Source: Thiomicrorhabdus lithotrophica (GTDB taxonomy: Bacteria > Pseudomonadota > Gammaproteobacteria > Thiomicrospirales > Thiomicrospiraceae). Taken from it: a stretch of 64,000 nucleotides of DNA. The stretch spans positions 372,001 to 436,000 of the forward strand of contig NZ_CP102381.1 of the NCBI RefSeq assembly GCF_029201445.1. The letters are read 5' to 3'. Each line of letters begins with the position of its first letter. Within the stretch, counting starts at the first letter, position 1. This document shows, one piece after another, positions 7,970-16,708 of this stretch. The notes beneath the pieces are model-generated. The model was not told the DNA's origin. It saw only the letters and a list, made by a program, of their open reading frames with translations, and ran no database searches. Both the position numbers and the translations under genes were made by a program.

Positions 7970-9333
7970 AGTCTCTGCAGCATCAATTATCGGTCATGTT
8001 AGGCTTGAGTGTTGTTTTGGTATTTCTACTGTTTTGGTGGTTATCTATTACGACGATTCATAAGGTAACTGAAGATTATGTGTTGACCCGTTTAAGCCAC
8101 GATAGTGATGCCATCGTAAAAAATCTTCACCTTAAAGATGATAGATGGTTTCTAGATAATGAAAATCTGGAACCTATTTACTCTCAAGCCAATTCTGGAC
8201 ATTACTTTGTGGTAAAAGTGGCAGAACAAACTTTTCGCTCCTTGTCACTAAATCAATACCCATTATTTTTACCAAAATTAAAAGGTGATGAACCCAATGA
8301 GCTCGTATATGAAACATTAGGTCCATTAATGGAACAGGGTCAGGAAGTAAAAATGCCTAAGCTGTTAGTCTACGCCAGCAAAAAAATTAAAAACAACCAA
8401 ACCATTACATTATATGTTGCTGAAGATCATTCACCTATTCAAGAGAGCTTAAACCGATTTGATTGGCTATTTGGGACCTTTGCCCTAGTTACATTGGTCA
8501 TACTCTATCTATTACAAAAGTGGGTTTTACAACGTACGTTTAAACAGTTAACGCCTTTAGAAAGACAGTTAAAAGAGTTAGAGTTTACTCATCAATTGAA
8601 TATTGATCAGAATCAATACCCTAAAGAGGTGGCTTCATTAATAGAGGCTTTACGTTATGCATTGAATCAAGCAGGTAAGCAGTTAAAAACTTCACGCCAG
8701 TCAAATGCCAATTTGTCTCATGCGCTTAAAACACCCTTAAATTTGGCCTTTCAAATTTTAGAACAAATTCAGTTAGATTCTTCTAAAGAAAACTTAAAAC
8801 GAGTAGAAAAACAAGTACAAGAACAGTTAAGCAAAATCTATCAGTTAATTGAACGAGAATTGAGAAAAGCCCGTATTGCTTCAGATGCACCTTTATTAAA
8901 CCGGTTTGATTTTGAGACGGATTTTCAAGAGCTTGTTTTGACATTAAAACAACTTAATCAAAACAAAGCGATTCAAGTAGAAATTAATTTTTCAAAGTTA
9001 CCAGGCCTGGTAATTGAAAAAGAAGATGGGTTTGAATTGTTTGGTAATTTATTAGATAACTCATATAAGTGGGCAAAATCTAATATTGTGATTTCATCAG
9101 AGCTGAATGCCAATGTATTGTCTCTGATTGTGGAAGATGATGGGCCAGGTGTGACTGATGATGATTTGAACTCAATTCAGGCAAGAGGGTTTCGTGCAGA
9201 TGAAACTACGCCTGGTCATGGTATTGGGTTATCTATCGTTAAAGATCTGGTAGAAGCCTATTCAGGTGAAATTGAATTTTCACATTCTAATTTAGGCGGC
9301 TTAAAGATTAAACTGGATTTTAAAACGCATTAG
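7966..9333 (+). CDS. Sensor histidine kinase, PhoQ/QseC-like
   Basis: A 455-residue inner-membrane sensor kinase with two spans (about residues 8-28 and 168-186) enclosing a periplasmic sensor of about 135 residues. The cytoplasmic part has an H-box NLSHALKTPLNLAF (His near 252), an N-box GNLLDNSYKWA, and ATP-binding motifs EDDGPGV and GHGIGLSIVKDL. The H-box reads HALKTPL, the form seen in PhoQ-like kinases. It is translationally coupled to the regulator (ATGA overlap). The signal is likely a periplasmic metal ion, inferred from the downstream efflux genes; no clear metal-ligand cluster is visible in the sensor. Confidence 0.92.
   Translation: MKSLQHQLSVMLGLSVVLVFLLFWWLSITTIHKVTEDYVLTRLSHDSDAIVKNLHLKDDRWFLDNENLEPIYSQANSGHYFVVKVAEQTFRSLSLNQYPLFLPKLKGDEPNELVYETLGPLMEQGQEVKMPKLLVYASKKIKNNQTITLYVAEDHSPIQESLNRFDWLFGTFALVTLVILYLLQKWVLQRTFKQLTPLERQLKELEFTHQLNIDQNQYPKEVASLIEALRYALNQAGKQLKTSRQSNANLSHALKTPLNLAFQILEQIQLDSSKENLKRVEKQVQEQLSKIYQLIERELRKARIASDAPLLNRFDFETDFQELVLTLKQLNQNKAIQVEINFSKLPGLVIEKEDGFELFGNLLDNSYKWAKSNIVISSELNANVLSLIVEDDGPGVTDDDLNSIQARGFRADETTPGHGIGLSIVKDLVEAYSGEIEFSHSNLGGLKIKLDFKTH
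8998..9013. repeat. Palindrome copy 2 (16 bp)
   Basis: TTACCAGGCCTGGTAA inside the histidine kinase gene, read as L-P-G-L-V. Confidence 0.9.
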
Positions 9334-9377
9334 ATGGTATTTTCTTATATGAAATGACTATTAAACTTTACGCTGAT

Positions 9378-9399
9378 TTTCAGTTTCATTTCAGTTTCA
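9378..9399 (+). promoter_or_regulatory. Tandem 11-bp direct repeat, likely response-regulator site
   Basis: TTTCAGTTTCA occurs twice in direct succession, about 45 bp before the efflux operon start. An 11-bp spacing places two half-sites on the same DNA face, the arrangement bound by OmpR/PhoB-family dimers such as the regulator encoded just upstream. The repeat is seen directly; the binding protein is inferred. Confidence 0.7.
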
Positions 9400-9443
9400 T
9401 TTTTTAGAATGTTCTCCATTATGGAATATTCTAGGAAGTCACA

Positions 9444-10646
9444 ATGAAAACTCTTCGCGCTTTTAGCTTTGTTAGTCTCCTTTCTGCAGGCTTTGTATTA
9501 AGTCTTCCTGCACATGCAGCAACCTATTCTGATTTATTAAAAAATGTATTGGCTAATCAGCCTGAACAAGCTATTTTACAAGGTTATGATGCGCTTGAAT
9601 CTAGCGCTTCGGAAAGTAAAAAAAGTTGGTTTTCAGGTAACACAAACCTAATCATCGCGCATGAAAACGATAGCTTAACCGGTGATTTAGATAAGCAAAA
9701 ATGGCAAATTGGTGCTGAAGTGCCTTTATGGTTACCAGGCCAGAGACAGAGTCAAAAAAATCTTGCTGTAGGCTTTGGTGAGTTAAATACTAACCAGGCC
9801 TCGGTATTAAAATTACAAGCTTCGGCGCTGTTACGTGATTTAGTTTGGCAGTATCGTCAGGCACAAGTAAAAACCAAATTAGCACAACAATCTGTTGAAC
9901 AAGCCCAAAAGCTTCAGAAGCTAATCACCGTTTTAGTGAATGTTGGTGAGAAGCCAAAGATTGATGCTTTATTGGCAGACAAAGCATTATTAGCTGCGCA
10001 GTCAAACTTGTTAATGGTTGAAAACGAATTTACAACCGCACAAAATCGCTATCAGTATTGGACAAAGACGAATGACTTACCTAAGCCTCTAGTGGAAAAG
10101 TTAGTTAAGTTTGACTTAGACAATCATCCGGCACTTAATCAGTTAAACGCACAACTAACCGTGTTGAATGCTGAATATCAAAACCTTAAGGCAACGCAAA
10201 AAGATAATCCTGTTTTCTCTTTTGGTGGTTTTCAAGAAGATGATCAAGGCATGTCTCCAAATACCTCTTTATATGCACAAATTTCTTACCCAATTGGAAG
10301 TAACCCAACTAAAAAAGTAGAAACGGCTAAGCACAAAACCACTGTTTTGCAGAAAGAAGCGGAAATTAAACGTTTTGAGTTGGAACTGAAGAACCAATTG
10401 TTTGCTGCGGAGCAGAAGGTCAGTGTATCTAAACAACAATTAAACTTGATTGATAAAGAGATGCAACTGGCTGCTCAAACTTTAAAGCTAGCTACTCAGA
10501 CTTATAAAGCCGGTGAAAGTAATATCCAAACATTAGTAAATGCGCAACAACAGTTTTTAGACAGCAAATTACAGCAAGCATTAACACAAATTGAACTTAC
10601 AACAGCGATTGCTCATCGCAACCAAATTGCAGGAGTATCTCTATAA
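9444..10646 (+). CDS. Outer-membrane efflux protein (TolC/CzcC family)
   Basis: A 400-residue outer-membrane factor with a Sec signal peptide (basic MKTLR, hydrophobic core, cleavage probably after AHA near residue 25). The body is helical and Gln/Ala/Lys-rich with two repeats typical of the TolC fold. It forms the exit duct of the tripartite efflux pump completed by the next two genes. The stop codon is adjacent to the ATG of the adaptor gene (1-bp overlap), showing operon structure. Its promoter region contains the tandem 11-bp repeat. Confidence 0.88.
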   Translation: MKTLRAFSFVSLLSAGFVLSLPAHAATYSDLLKNVLANQPEQAILQGYDALESSASESKKSWFSGNTNLIIAHENDSLTGDLDKQKWQIGAEVPLWLPGQRQSQKNLAVGFGELNTNQASVLKLQASALLRDLVWQYRQAQVKTKLAQQSVEQAQKLQKLITVLVNVGEKPKIDALLADKALLAAQSNLLMVENEFTTAQNRYQYWTKTNDLPKPLVEKLVKFDLDNHPALNQLNAQLTVLNAEYQNLKATQKDNPVFSFGGFQEDDQGMSPNTSLYAQISYPIGSNPTKKVETAKHKTTVLQKEAEIKRFELELKNQLFAAEQKVSVSKQQLNLIDKEMQLAAQTLKLATQTYKAGESNIQTLVNAQQQFLDSKLQQALTQIELTTAIAHRNQIAGVSL

Positions 10647-11824
10647 TGCAAATTTCTTACCTTCTAAAATCGAACGCAATTCTTAAGTCTACTAAGTTAT
10701 CTACTTTTGCAAAAAATATAACTGTTGCGATTGCATTAACAACCAGTCTGTTTGTAAACGCTTCACAAGCTTCTAATACTGGGTTACCAGAGATTAAGTT
10801 AACGCCTGATCAGATGAAGGCCTTAGCTATTGAAACAGACGCTTTAAAACCTGTTTCAAGCTATCCAAGCATAGAATATGTTGCACAAAGCATTGTGCCA
10901 TTAAATCAACGTTATGCAGTAACAATGCCAGTTGATGGTCAAGTGTTAGAGCTGTTGCATTTTCATGGTAACGTTAAAAAGGGCGACGTTATTGCAACGA
11001 TTTACAGTGCAGAATTGTTAAAAATGCAAAGTGCTTTGATTGCTACATTGGCTGATTACCAAGCGGAAATGTCGGCGTTAAATCGTGCTAAAAAGTTGAG
11101 CCAAACAGGTGCTGTTTCCAGTAAGCAACGTCAGCAGTTAGAAGCGAATGTTAAAAAGCTAGCTCAAACCAAATCTCAGCAAAAGTTAGAGTTAATTTCT
11201 ATTGGTATGGATTTAGAATTAGTCGAGCAATTAGAGTCAACACAAAAACTGCAGTCGGCTGAGCTAATGATTAAAGCCCCTGTGTCTGGTGAGTTATTTG
11301 ATGTACAAGTTCAATTAGGTCAACGTTTAATGATGCAAGATGCGCTAATTTATATCGCAACGATTGATCCCATCGTAATTGATGTTGAAGTACCGATTGA
11401 GCAGTCTAAGCAAATTATTGATGGTCAAACAGTTAGTTTAACCAATACCGATTTAACAGGCCTGGTCTATCACATGGCAGATTTTGTCAATCCAAGAACA
11501 CAGTCTGTAGAAGTGCATACTCGTTTTGATAATCCTGATTTTTCAATTAAACCTGGGCAAACGTTTAAATTGCAATTTAACTTTGAGCAAGAGGCTTTTA
11601 AAACTCTGATTGGTGCGTTAACTGTAGTAGATAACCAAACCATTATTTTTGTTCAACAAGCAGAACAAATTAAGGCTGTAGCCATTAAAGTCTTACAGAC
11701 TCAAAACGGTTTAGTCTATTTCGCTCCCTTGCAAGCTGGAACTCTAAGCTCACAAACTATGGTTGTTGTTCATGGCGCATCTAGCCTTAAAAATAGTCTG
11801 ATGGCAGAAGAGGGTGAGGAATAG
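10646..11824 (+). CDS. Efflux RND periplasmic adaptor (CzcB/CusB family)
   Basis: A 392-residue membrane-fusion protein. An N-terminal hydrophobic signal/anchor (about residues 22-42) is followed by a barrel-sandwich lipoyl half (VDGQVLELLHFHGNVKKGDV), a helical hairpin rich in Lys/Gln (about 125-190), the second lipoyl half (IKAPVSGELFDVQVQLGQ) and a beta-barrel domain. It links the inner-membrane pump to the outer-membrane channel. No Met- or His-rich metal-binding extension is seen, so the substrate is not shown by this protein. Confidence 0.88.
   Translation: MQISYLLKSNAILKSTKLSTFAKNITVAIALTTSLFVNASQASNTGLPEIKLTPDQMKALAIETDALKPVSSYPSIEYVAQSIVPLNQRYAVTMPVDGQVLELLHFHGNVKKGDVIATIYSAELLKMQSALIATLADYQAEMSALNRAKKLSQTGAVSSKQRQQLEANVKKLAQTKSQQKLELISIGMDLELVEQLESTQKLQSAELMIKAPVSGELFDVQVQLGQRLMMQDALIYIATIDPIVIDVEVPIEQSKQIIDGQTVSLTNTDLTGLVYHMADFVNPRTQSVEVHTRFDNPDFSIKPGQTFKLQFNFEQEAFKTLIGALTVVDNQTIIFVQQAEQIKAVAIKVLQTQNGLVYFAPLQAGTLSSQTMVVVHGASSLKNSLMAEEGEE
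11457..11464. repeat. Palindrome copy 3 (core)
   Basis: CAGGCCTG inside the adaptor gene, read as T-G-L-V; right flank GT matches the longer consensus. Confidence 0.85.
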
Positions 11825-11826
11825 CC

Positions 11827-14800
11827 ATGAATAGATTAATTCAGTTTTTTCTCACCCAGCGTATATTTGTGCTGTTAGTGATTTTTGCCCTAATTTCGGG
11901 TGGTTGGATGGCGTTTCAAAAAACGCCTATTGATGCCTTTCCTGATGTTTCTCCAGTACAGGTGAAAATGATTTTTAAAGCGCCTGGTATGACACCAACG
12001 GAAGTAGAGCAGCGTGTTATCGCGCCACTTGAACAAGAGCTGTTGGGTATTCAAAAGGTGACCTTGTTGCGCTCTTTGGCTAAATACGCCATTGCTGACA
12101 TCACGTTAGATTTTGAAGAAGGTGCAGACATTTACTGGGCGCGCCAACTGGTGGCAGAGCGGTTAAGTGGTGTTGATTTGCCTAAGGGTGTAATGGGTGG
12201 AATGGCGCCTTTATCTACGCCGTTGAGTGATATTTTCATGTTTACCATTGATGGTGATTCACTTAACAATATGGAAAAACGTGATTTATTGGATTGGGTT
12301 ATTCGTCCAGCGTTACGTTCAGTACCGGGAGTGGCAGATGTAAACGCGTTGGGTGGTTTGGTTCGTATATTCGCTGTTAAGCCCGATTTTAATCAGCTAC
12401 AAGCGTTTGAGATTTCGCTAGCTACGTTAATTGATAAAATTGAAACACATAACCAAAACGATGGTGCAGGTCGTGTTAATCAAGGTGAAGAAGTTCTATT
12501 AGTTAGAACGCCTGGTAATTTAACCAATATTGCTGATATTGAAAATATCATCGTCGAATATGAGGGTAATCGTCCTGTTTATGTAAAAGATTTAGCTAAA
12601 ATAGAAATAGACTCTTTATATCGTAATGGTGCAGTAACTCAAAATGCTCAAGAAGCTGTTCAGGGTATTGTTATGGCGCTTAAAGGTGCTAACGCTAGGG
12701 ATGTTATTGCTGGCGTAGAAGCACGCCTTGTAGATGTGCAGCGTGCATTGCCTGAAGGTATTACTCTAGAGGTGTTTTACAATCGTAATGACCTGATCAC
12801 TCAAGCGATTGAAACGGTTTCAGGCGCTTTAACCGAAGCTGTAATATTGGTAATTATTGTCTTACTGATCTTTTTAGGGAATTTACGTGCTGCTTTAACC
12901 GTTGCTTTGATTTTACCGCTGGCGGCTTTGCTTACCTTTATTTTGATGAAAGAGTTTGGATTATCTGCCAACTTAATGTCTTTAGGAGGTTTAGCGATAG
13001 CGGTAGGAATGCTGGTTGATGCGGCCGTAGTGGTGGTAGAAAACATCGTGACCCATCAAGAAAAAGACAAAGCCGGGTTACCTAAATTACATATTATTTA
13101 CCGAGCAGTGCAAGAGGTTTCTGTGCCGGTAATCTCGGGTATTTTAATTATTATGACGGTATTTTTGCCGTTGTTAACGCTAGAAGGTTTAGAGGGTAAG
13201 TTATTTGTACCAGTTGCCTTAACCATTATTTTTGCTTTGGGTAGCGCTCTAATCCTGTCTCTAACCATTATTCCAACTTTAGCTTCATTCATGCTAGGCA
13301 AGCCGAGTCATAAAGAACCATGGTTAGTTGAAAAGTTGCTTAAAGTGTATAGACCAGCCCTAACCTGGAGTTTAGATAACAGTAAGAAAGTGATTTCAAT
13401 TGCCCTGGTTGGTCTGCTGTTCGCAGGATTTGTTTACACCCAAGTAGGTAAAACGTTTATTCCAGAAATGGATGAGGGTTACATCATTGTTCAGGTTGAA
13501 AAGTTGCCATCGATCAGTCTTAAAGAGACATTGGTAATGGATAAACAGGTTCAAAATCATCTGCTTGAAAAAATTCCTGAGATTGATCGTATTATTGCAC
13601 GAGTAGGTTCGGATGAGCTTGGTTTAGATCCCATGTCTTTAAACGATACCGACAGTTTTTTAGTGTTAAAGCCAAAAGAAGAGTGGCGAATGAACTCTAA
13701 AGAAGAACTGATTGATGAGATTCGTACCAGTTTAGAACATCATTTTCCGGGTGTGAACTTCGCGTTTACTCAGCCAATTCAAATGCGAGTGGATGAAATG
13801 CTTACCGGAGCGCGCGGCGATGTGGCTATCAAGATATTTGGTGATGATCCTGCTCAGTTAAACGAAGTGGCTAAAACCTTAGTTGAAACCGTTAGTAAAA
13901 TTGAAGGGGCTGAAGATGTCTTTACCCCTAAAAATGAAGGGTTACGTTATTTGCAGTTAGATATTAACCGCGAAATGGCCGGTAAATTAGGTTTGAGTGT
14001 GAATGATGTGCAAACCATTTTAAGAACTCAAATTAACGGACTAGAAGCCGGTATTATTTATCAAGGGATTCGTCGTATTCCTTTGATGGTAAGAGCGCCG
14101 GAAGCCTATAAATCATCTAAACAAGAGATGTTACAGCAGCCAATTGCTTTAGATGATGGCACAACCGTTTTACTCAGTCAGTTAGTGAATGCGAATGAAG
14201 TTGAAGGGCCTGTTTCTATTCAGCGTGAACAGAGTAAGCGTTTTGCGGTAGTGGTCTCTAATGTAAAAGGTCGTGATTTAGTTGGGTTTGTAGAAGAGGC
14301 TAAACTTAAGGCGGCTGAGATGAAAATTCCAGCAGGTTACTACTTTGAGTGGGGTGGAAAGTTTGAAAATCAACAACGTGCTGCGGCTAAGTTAGCGATA
14401 GTTGTACCGATTGCTTTGATTCTAATTTTCATTATTTTGTTCAGTACATTTAAGTCGGTTTCACAAGCCACTATGATTTTGACTAACGTGCCTTTTGCCT
14501 TAATTGGTGGAATTAGCGCCCTGTGGATAACTGGTGAATATCTCTCTGTACCTGCTTCAGTAGGGTTCATTGCTCTGTTGGGTATTGCCGTGCTAAATGG
14601 CGTGGTCATGATCTCTTACTTTAACCAGTTAGCTGCAACAGGCCTGTCTATTACTGAAGTGGTGATGGAAGGCGCAATGCGCCGATTACGACCTGTACTA
14701 ATGACGGCCAGCATTGCTGCATTAGGTTTGGTTCCCTTAGTGTTTGCTACGGGTCCTGGGTCTGAGATTCAACGACCTTTAGCGATTGTAGTGATTGGTG

Positions 14801-14901
14801 GATTGATTTCATCAACGCTATTAACGTTGCTGATTTTGCCGATATTCTATAGATTGTTTGGGCAGGGAACACAGCTAAACTATTTGAAGAAAGGGGGCTG
14901 A
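11827..14901 (+). CDS. Heavy-metal RND efflux pump (CzcA/CusA family)
   Basis: A 1024-residue RND transporter of the heavy-metal efflux (HME) class with 12 predicted spans and two large periplasmic loops. It begins with the typical FFLTQRIFVLLVIF span. The fourth span contains AIAVGMLVDAAVVVVENI; this AxxVGxxVDAA form resembles CusA-type (Cu/Ag) pumps more than the DFGxxVDGA form of CzcA. A periplasmic segment QMRVDEMLTGARGDVAIKIFG is more CzcA-like. Substrate is therefore open between divalent and monovalent metals. It is 2 bp after the adaptor gene and 1 bp before the DUF3240 gene. Confidence 0.92.
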   Translation: MNRLIQFFLTQRIFVLLVIFALISGGWMAFQKTPIDAFPDVSPVQVKMIFKAPGMTPTEVEQRVIAPLEQELLGIQKVTLLRSLAKYAIADITLDFEEGADIYWARQLVAERLSGVDLPKGVMGGMAPLSTPLSDIFMFTIDGDSLNNMEKRDLLDWVIRPALRSVPGVADVNALGGLVRIFAVKPDFNQLQAFEISLATLIDKIETHNQNDGAGRVNQGEEVLLVRTPGNLTNIADIENIIVEYEGNRPVYVKDLAKIEIDSLYRNGAVTQNAQEAVQGIVMALKGANARDVIAGVEARLVDVQRALPEGITLEVFYNRNDLITQAIETVSGALTEAVILVIIVLLIFLGNLRAALTVALILPLAALLTFILMKEFGLSANLMSLGGLAIAVGMLVDAAVVVVENIVTHQEKDKAGLPKLHIIYRAVQEVSVPVISGILIIMTVFLPLLTLEGLEGKLFVPVALTIIFALGSALILSLTIIPTLASFMLGKPSHKEPWLVEKLLKVYRPALTWSLDNSKKVISIALVGLLFAGFVYTQVGKTFIPEMDEGYIIVQVEKLPSISLKETLVMDKQVQNHLLEKIPEIDRIIARVGSDELGLDPMSLNDTDSFLVLKPKEEWRMNSKEELIDEIRTSLEHHFPGVNFAFTQPIQMRVDEMLTGARGDVAIKIFGDDPAQLNEVAKTLVETVSKIEGAEDVFTPKNEGLRYLQLDINREMAGKLGLSVNDVQTILRTQINGLEAGIIYQGIRRIPLMVRAPEAYKSSKQEMLQQPIALDDGTTVLLSQLVNANEVEGPVSIQREQSKRFAVVVSNVKGRDLVGFVEEAKLKAAEMKIPAGYYFEWGGKFENQQRAAAKLAIVVPIALILIFIILFSTFKSVSQATMILTNVPFALIGGISALWITGEYLSVPASVGFIALLGIAVLNGVVMISYFNQLAATGLSITEVVMEGAMRRLRPVLMTASIAALGLVPLVFATGPGSEIQRPLAIVVIGGLISSTLLTLLILPIFYRLFGQGTQLNYLKKGG
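14638..14647. repeat. Palindrome copy 4 (10 bp)
   Basis: ACAGGCCTGT near the end of the RND pump gene, read as T-G-L-S. Confidence 0.85.
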
Positions 14902-14902
14902 A

Positions 14903-15205
14903 ATGACAGCTGTTATTTTAAAACTTGTGATAGATGAAGGCGTCTTTGCAGCTGTATCAGATAGCCTATTAGTCTTTGAAAAAACACCAGTCGAATTTAA
15001 TACCTTATCGATTCGTTCATATAGTAATGAGCATCAATTGGAAGGTATAAAAGAACAGGTTGCAGGGTATCTTGGAAAAGTTCAGATAGAAATTCGTACT
15101 ACTCAGGAAGCTTATAAAGATATCTTGAGTTTTCTAAAAGCACACCATCCAAAGCTAGAGTCTGATTATTGGGTTGTACCCGTGCTTGATTCTGGAAAGT
15201 TGTGA
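14903..15205 (+). CDS. DUF3240 family protein of efflux operon
   Basis: A 100-residue soluble protein with no signal peptide, matching the DUF3240 type found directly after CzcA-like genes. It has a compact alpha/beta pattern resembling small ferredoxin-like regulatory domains (PII-like), but no nucleotide-binding loop can be recognised by eye. The start ATG 14903 follows the pump stop by 1 bp, with AAGGGGG as ribosome site, so it is co-expressed with the pump. A role in tuning or metal sensing for the pump is only inferred from position. Confidence 0.75.
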   Translation: MTAVILKLVIDEGVFAAVSDSLLVFEKTPVEFNTLSIRSYSNEHQLEGIKEQVAGYLGKVQIEIRTTQEAYKDILSFLKAHHPKLESDYWVVPVLDSGKL

Positions 15206-15280
15206 TTGCTGAAGAATGGTGTGATTAAAATCACCACACCCCGTTAGGGGATAAAAAGGCCTGGTCGTTTTCTAAGTTAT

Positions 15281-15288
15281 CAGGCCTG
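15281..15288. repeat. Palindrome copy 5 (core, intergenic)
   Basis: CAGGCCTG in the gap between the convergent efflux operon and metY; right flank GT matches the consensus. A near copy (AAGGCCTG) lies 25 bp to the left at 15256-15263. Confidence 0.85.
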
Positions 15289-15319
15289 GTTGTTTAATGT
15301 AGGTTTAATCTATTGTGAA

Positions 15320-16597
15320 TTAAACAGAAGATTTTAAAGCTTGTTCTAAGTCTTCTAAAATATCATCAATATGTTCAATACCAATCGATAGTCTCACCAT
15401 CTCAGGTGTTACGCCAGCTGACTTTAACTCTTCATCATTTAACTGACGGTGGGTTGTTTCTGCTGGAATACTGGCCAAAGATTTGCAATCACCAATGTTA
15501 ACTAAACGTAAAACAAGTTGAAGCGCATCATAGAACTTAATGGTTCCATCTCGTCCAGATTTCAAACCAAAACTTAAAATGCCAGAGGCTTTACCTTTCA
15601 TATATTTTTGCGCAAGCGCATAATCTTTATGACTTGGCAGACCTGCATAGTTTACCCAAGAGACCAATTCATGGTTTTCTAACCATTCAGCTACTTTTTG
15701 AGTGTTTTCACAAATACGTTCCATACGTAAAGCCAATGTCTCTAAGCCCATTAATAACTGAAAGCCACTTTGTGCAGATAATGCCGCACCCATATTACGC
15801 AAAGGTACAACTCGGCAACGTGCAATAAAGGCTGCCGCGCCAAAGTCTTCGGTATAGGTAACACCATGATAAGAAACATCAGGTGTATTCAGTAAAGGAA
15901 AGCGTTCCGCATTTTCAGCCCAAGGAAATTTACCCGAGTCAACAATGACACCACCAATGGTTGTGCCGTGCCCACCAATGTATTTAGTGGCTGCATGAAT
16001 CACAATATCCGCGCCATCATCAATAGGGCGCCATAAAGTAGGTGATGCAACCGTACTATCTACAATTAAAGGGATGCCATGCTTGTGAGCAAGATTGGCC
16101 AAACGTGCGACATCAGCAACGCCGCCAGATGGATTACCAATGGTTTCACAGTAAATAGCTTTGGTATTAGCATCAATTTTTGCGGCTATTTCATCATTAC
16201 TAGCATCTTTATTAAAGAAGCGTGCTTCAATTCCTTGGCGAGGTAGTGTGTGAGCAAATAAATTGTAGGTTCCACCATAAAGCTCACTGGCACTTAAAAA
16301 GTTGTCGCCAGTTTCGGCAATGGTTTGCAGTGTATAAGTAATTGCAGACATGCCAGAAGCAACCGCTAAGGCGGCAACCCCTCCTTCCATTTCAGCCAGA
16401 CGAGTTTCAAGCACAGCGTTAGTCGGATTCATGATTCGAGAATAAATATTACCCGCTACTTTTAAATCGAATAAATCGGCAGCATGTTGAGCATCATCAA
16501 ATGTAAAAGAGGTTGTTTGGTAAATCGGTACGGCCGCTGACTTAGTTGTTTCTTCAGATGAATAGCCACCATGTAGCGCAATGGTTTCAAGTTTCAT
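15320..16597 (-). CDS. metY: O-acetylhomoserine sulfhydrylase MetY
   Basis: A 425-residue PLP enzyme of the Cys/Met metabolism family. It contains the YSRIMNPTNAVLETRLAEME motif, a serine/glycine phosphate-binding stretch VASGMSAITY, and the PLP lysine in IHAATKYIGGHGT. The length and the segment VDSGKFPWAENAERFP fit O-acetylhomoserine aminocarboxypropyltransferase, which makes homocysteine directly from sulfide, rather than cystathionine gamma-synthase. Direct sulfhydrylation suits a sulfide-rich lifestyle. It is transcribed alone; the upstream 110 bp shows no obvious SAM riboswitch. Confidence 0.92.
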   Translation of the reverse strand: MKLETIALHGGYSSEETTKSAAVPIYQTTSFTFDDAQHAADLFDLKVAGNIYSRIMNPTNAVLETRLAEMEGGVAALAVASGMSAITYTLQTIAETGDNFLSASELYGGTYNLFAHTLPRQGIEARFFNKDASNDEIAAKIDANTKAIYCETIGNPSGGVADVARLANLAHKHGIPLIVDSTVASPTLWRPIDDGADIVIHAATKYIGGHGTTIGGVIVDSGKFPWAENAERFPLLNTPDVSYHGVTYTEDFGAAAFIARCRVVPLRNMGAALSAQSGFQLLMGLETLALRMERICENTQKVAEWLENHELVSWVNYAGLPSHKDYALAQKYMKGKASGILSFGLKSGRDGTIKFYDALQLVLRLVNIGDCKSLASIPAETTHRQLNDEELKSAGVTPEMVRLSIGIEHIDDILEDLEQALKSSV

Positions 16598-16708
16598 GAG
16601 TTATCCTTTTTTATCGTTGTTTTTTTGTGAACAGATATATTAGGTAAAAATAGCACGAATAACAAAAACATTAGAGAGTGTTAATCTTGATATTGGTATG
16701 TACTATCA

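Noticed and set aside
9734-9801. Near copies ACCAGGCCAG and ACCAGGCCTC in the outer-membrane factor gene
   Set aside because: They break the core CAGGCCTG on one side; kept out of the count, as were AAGGCCTG (15256), GAGGCCTG (25398), CAGGCCTT (22491) and CAGGCCTA (37587, 58791).
16598-16708. SAM riboswitch before metY or a terminator after bioD
   Set aside because: This interval is downstream of bioD and directly upstream of metY; I found no convincing stem set for either element.
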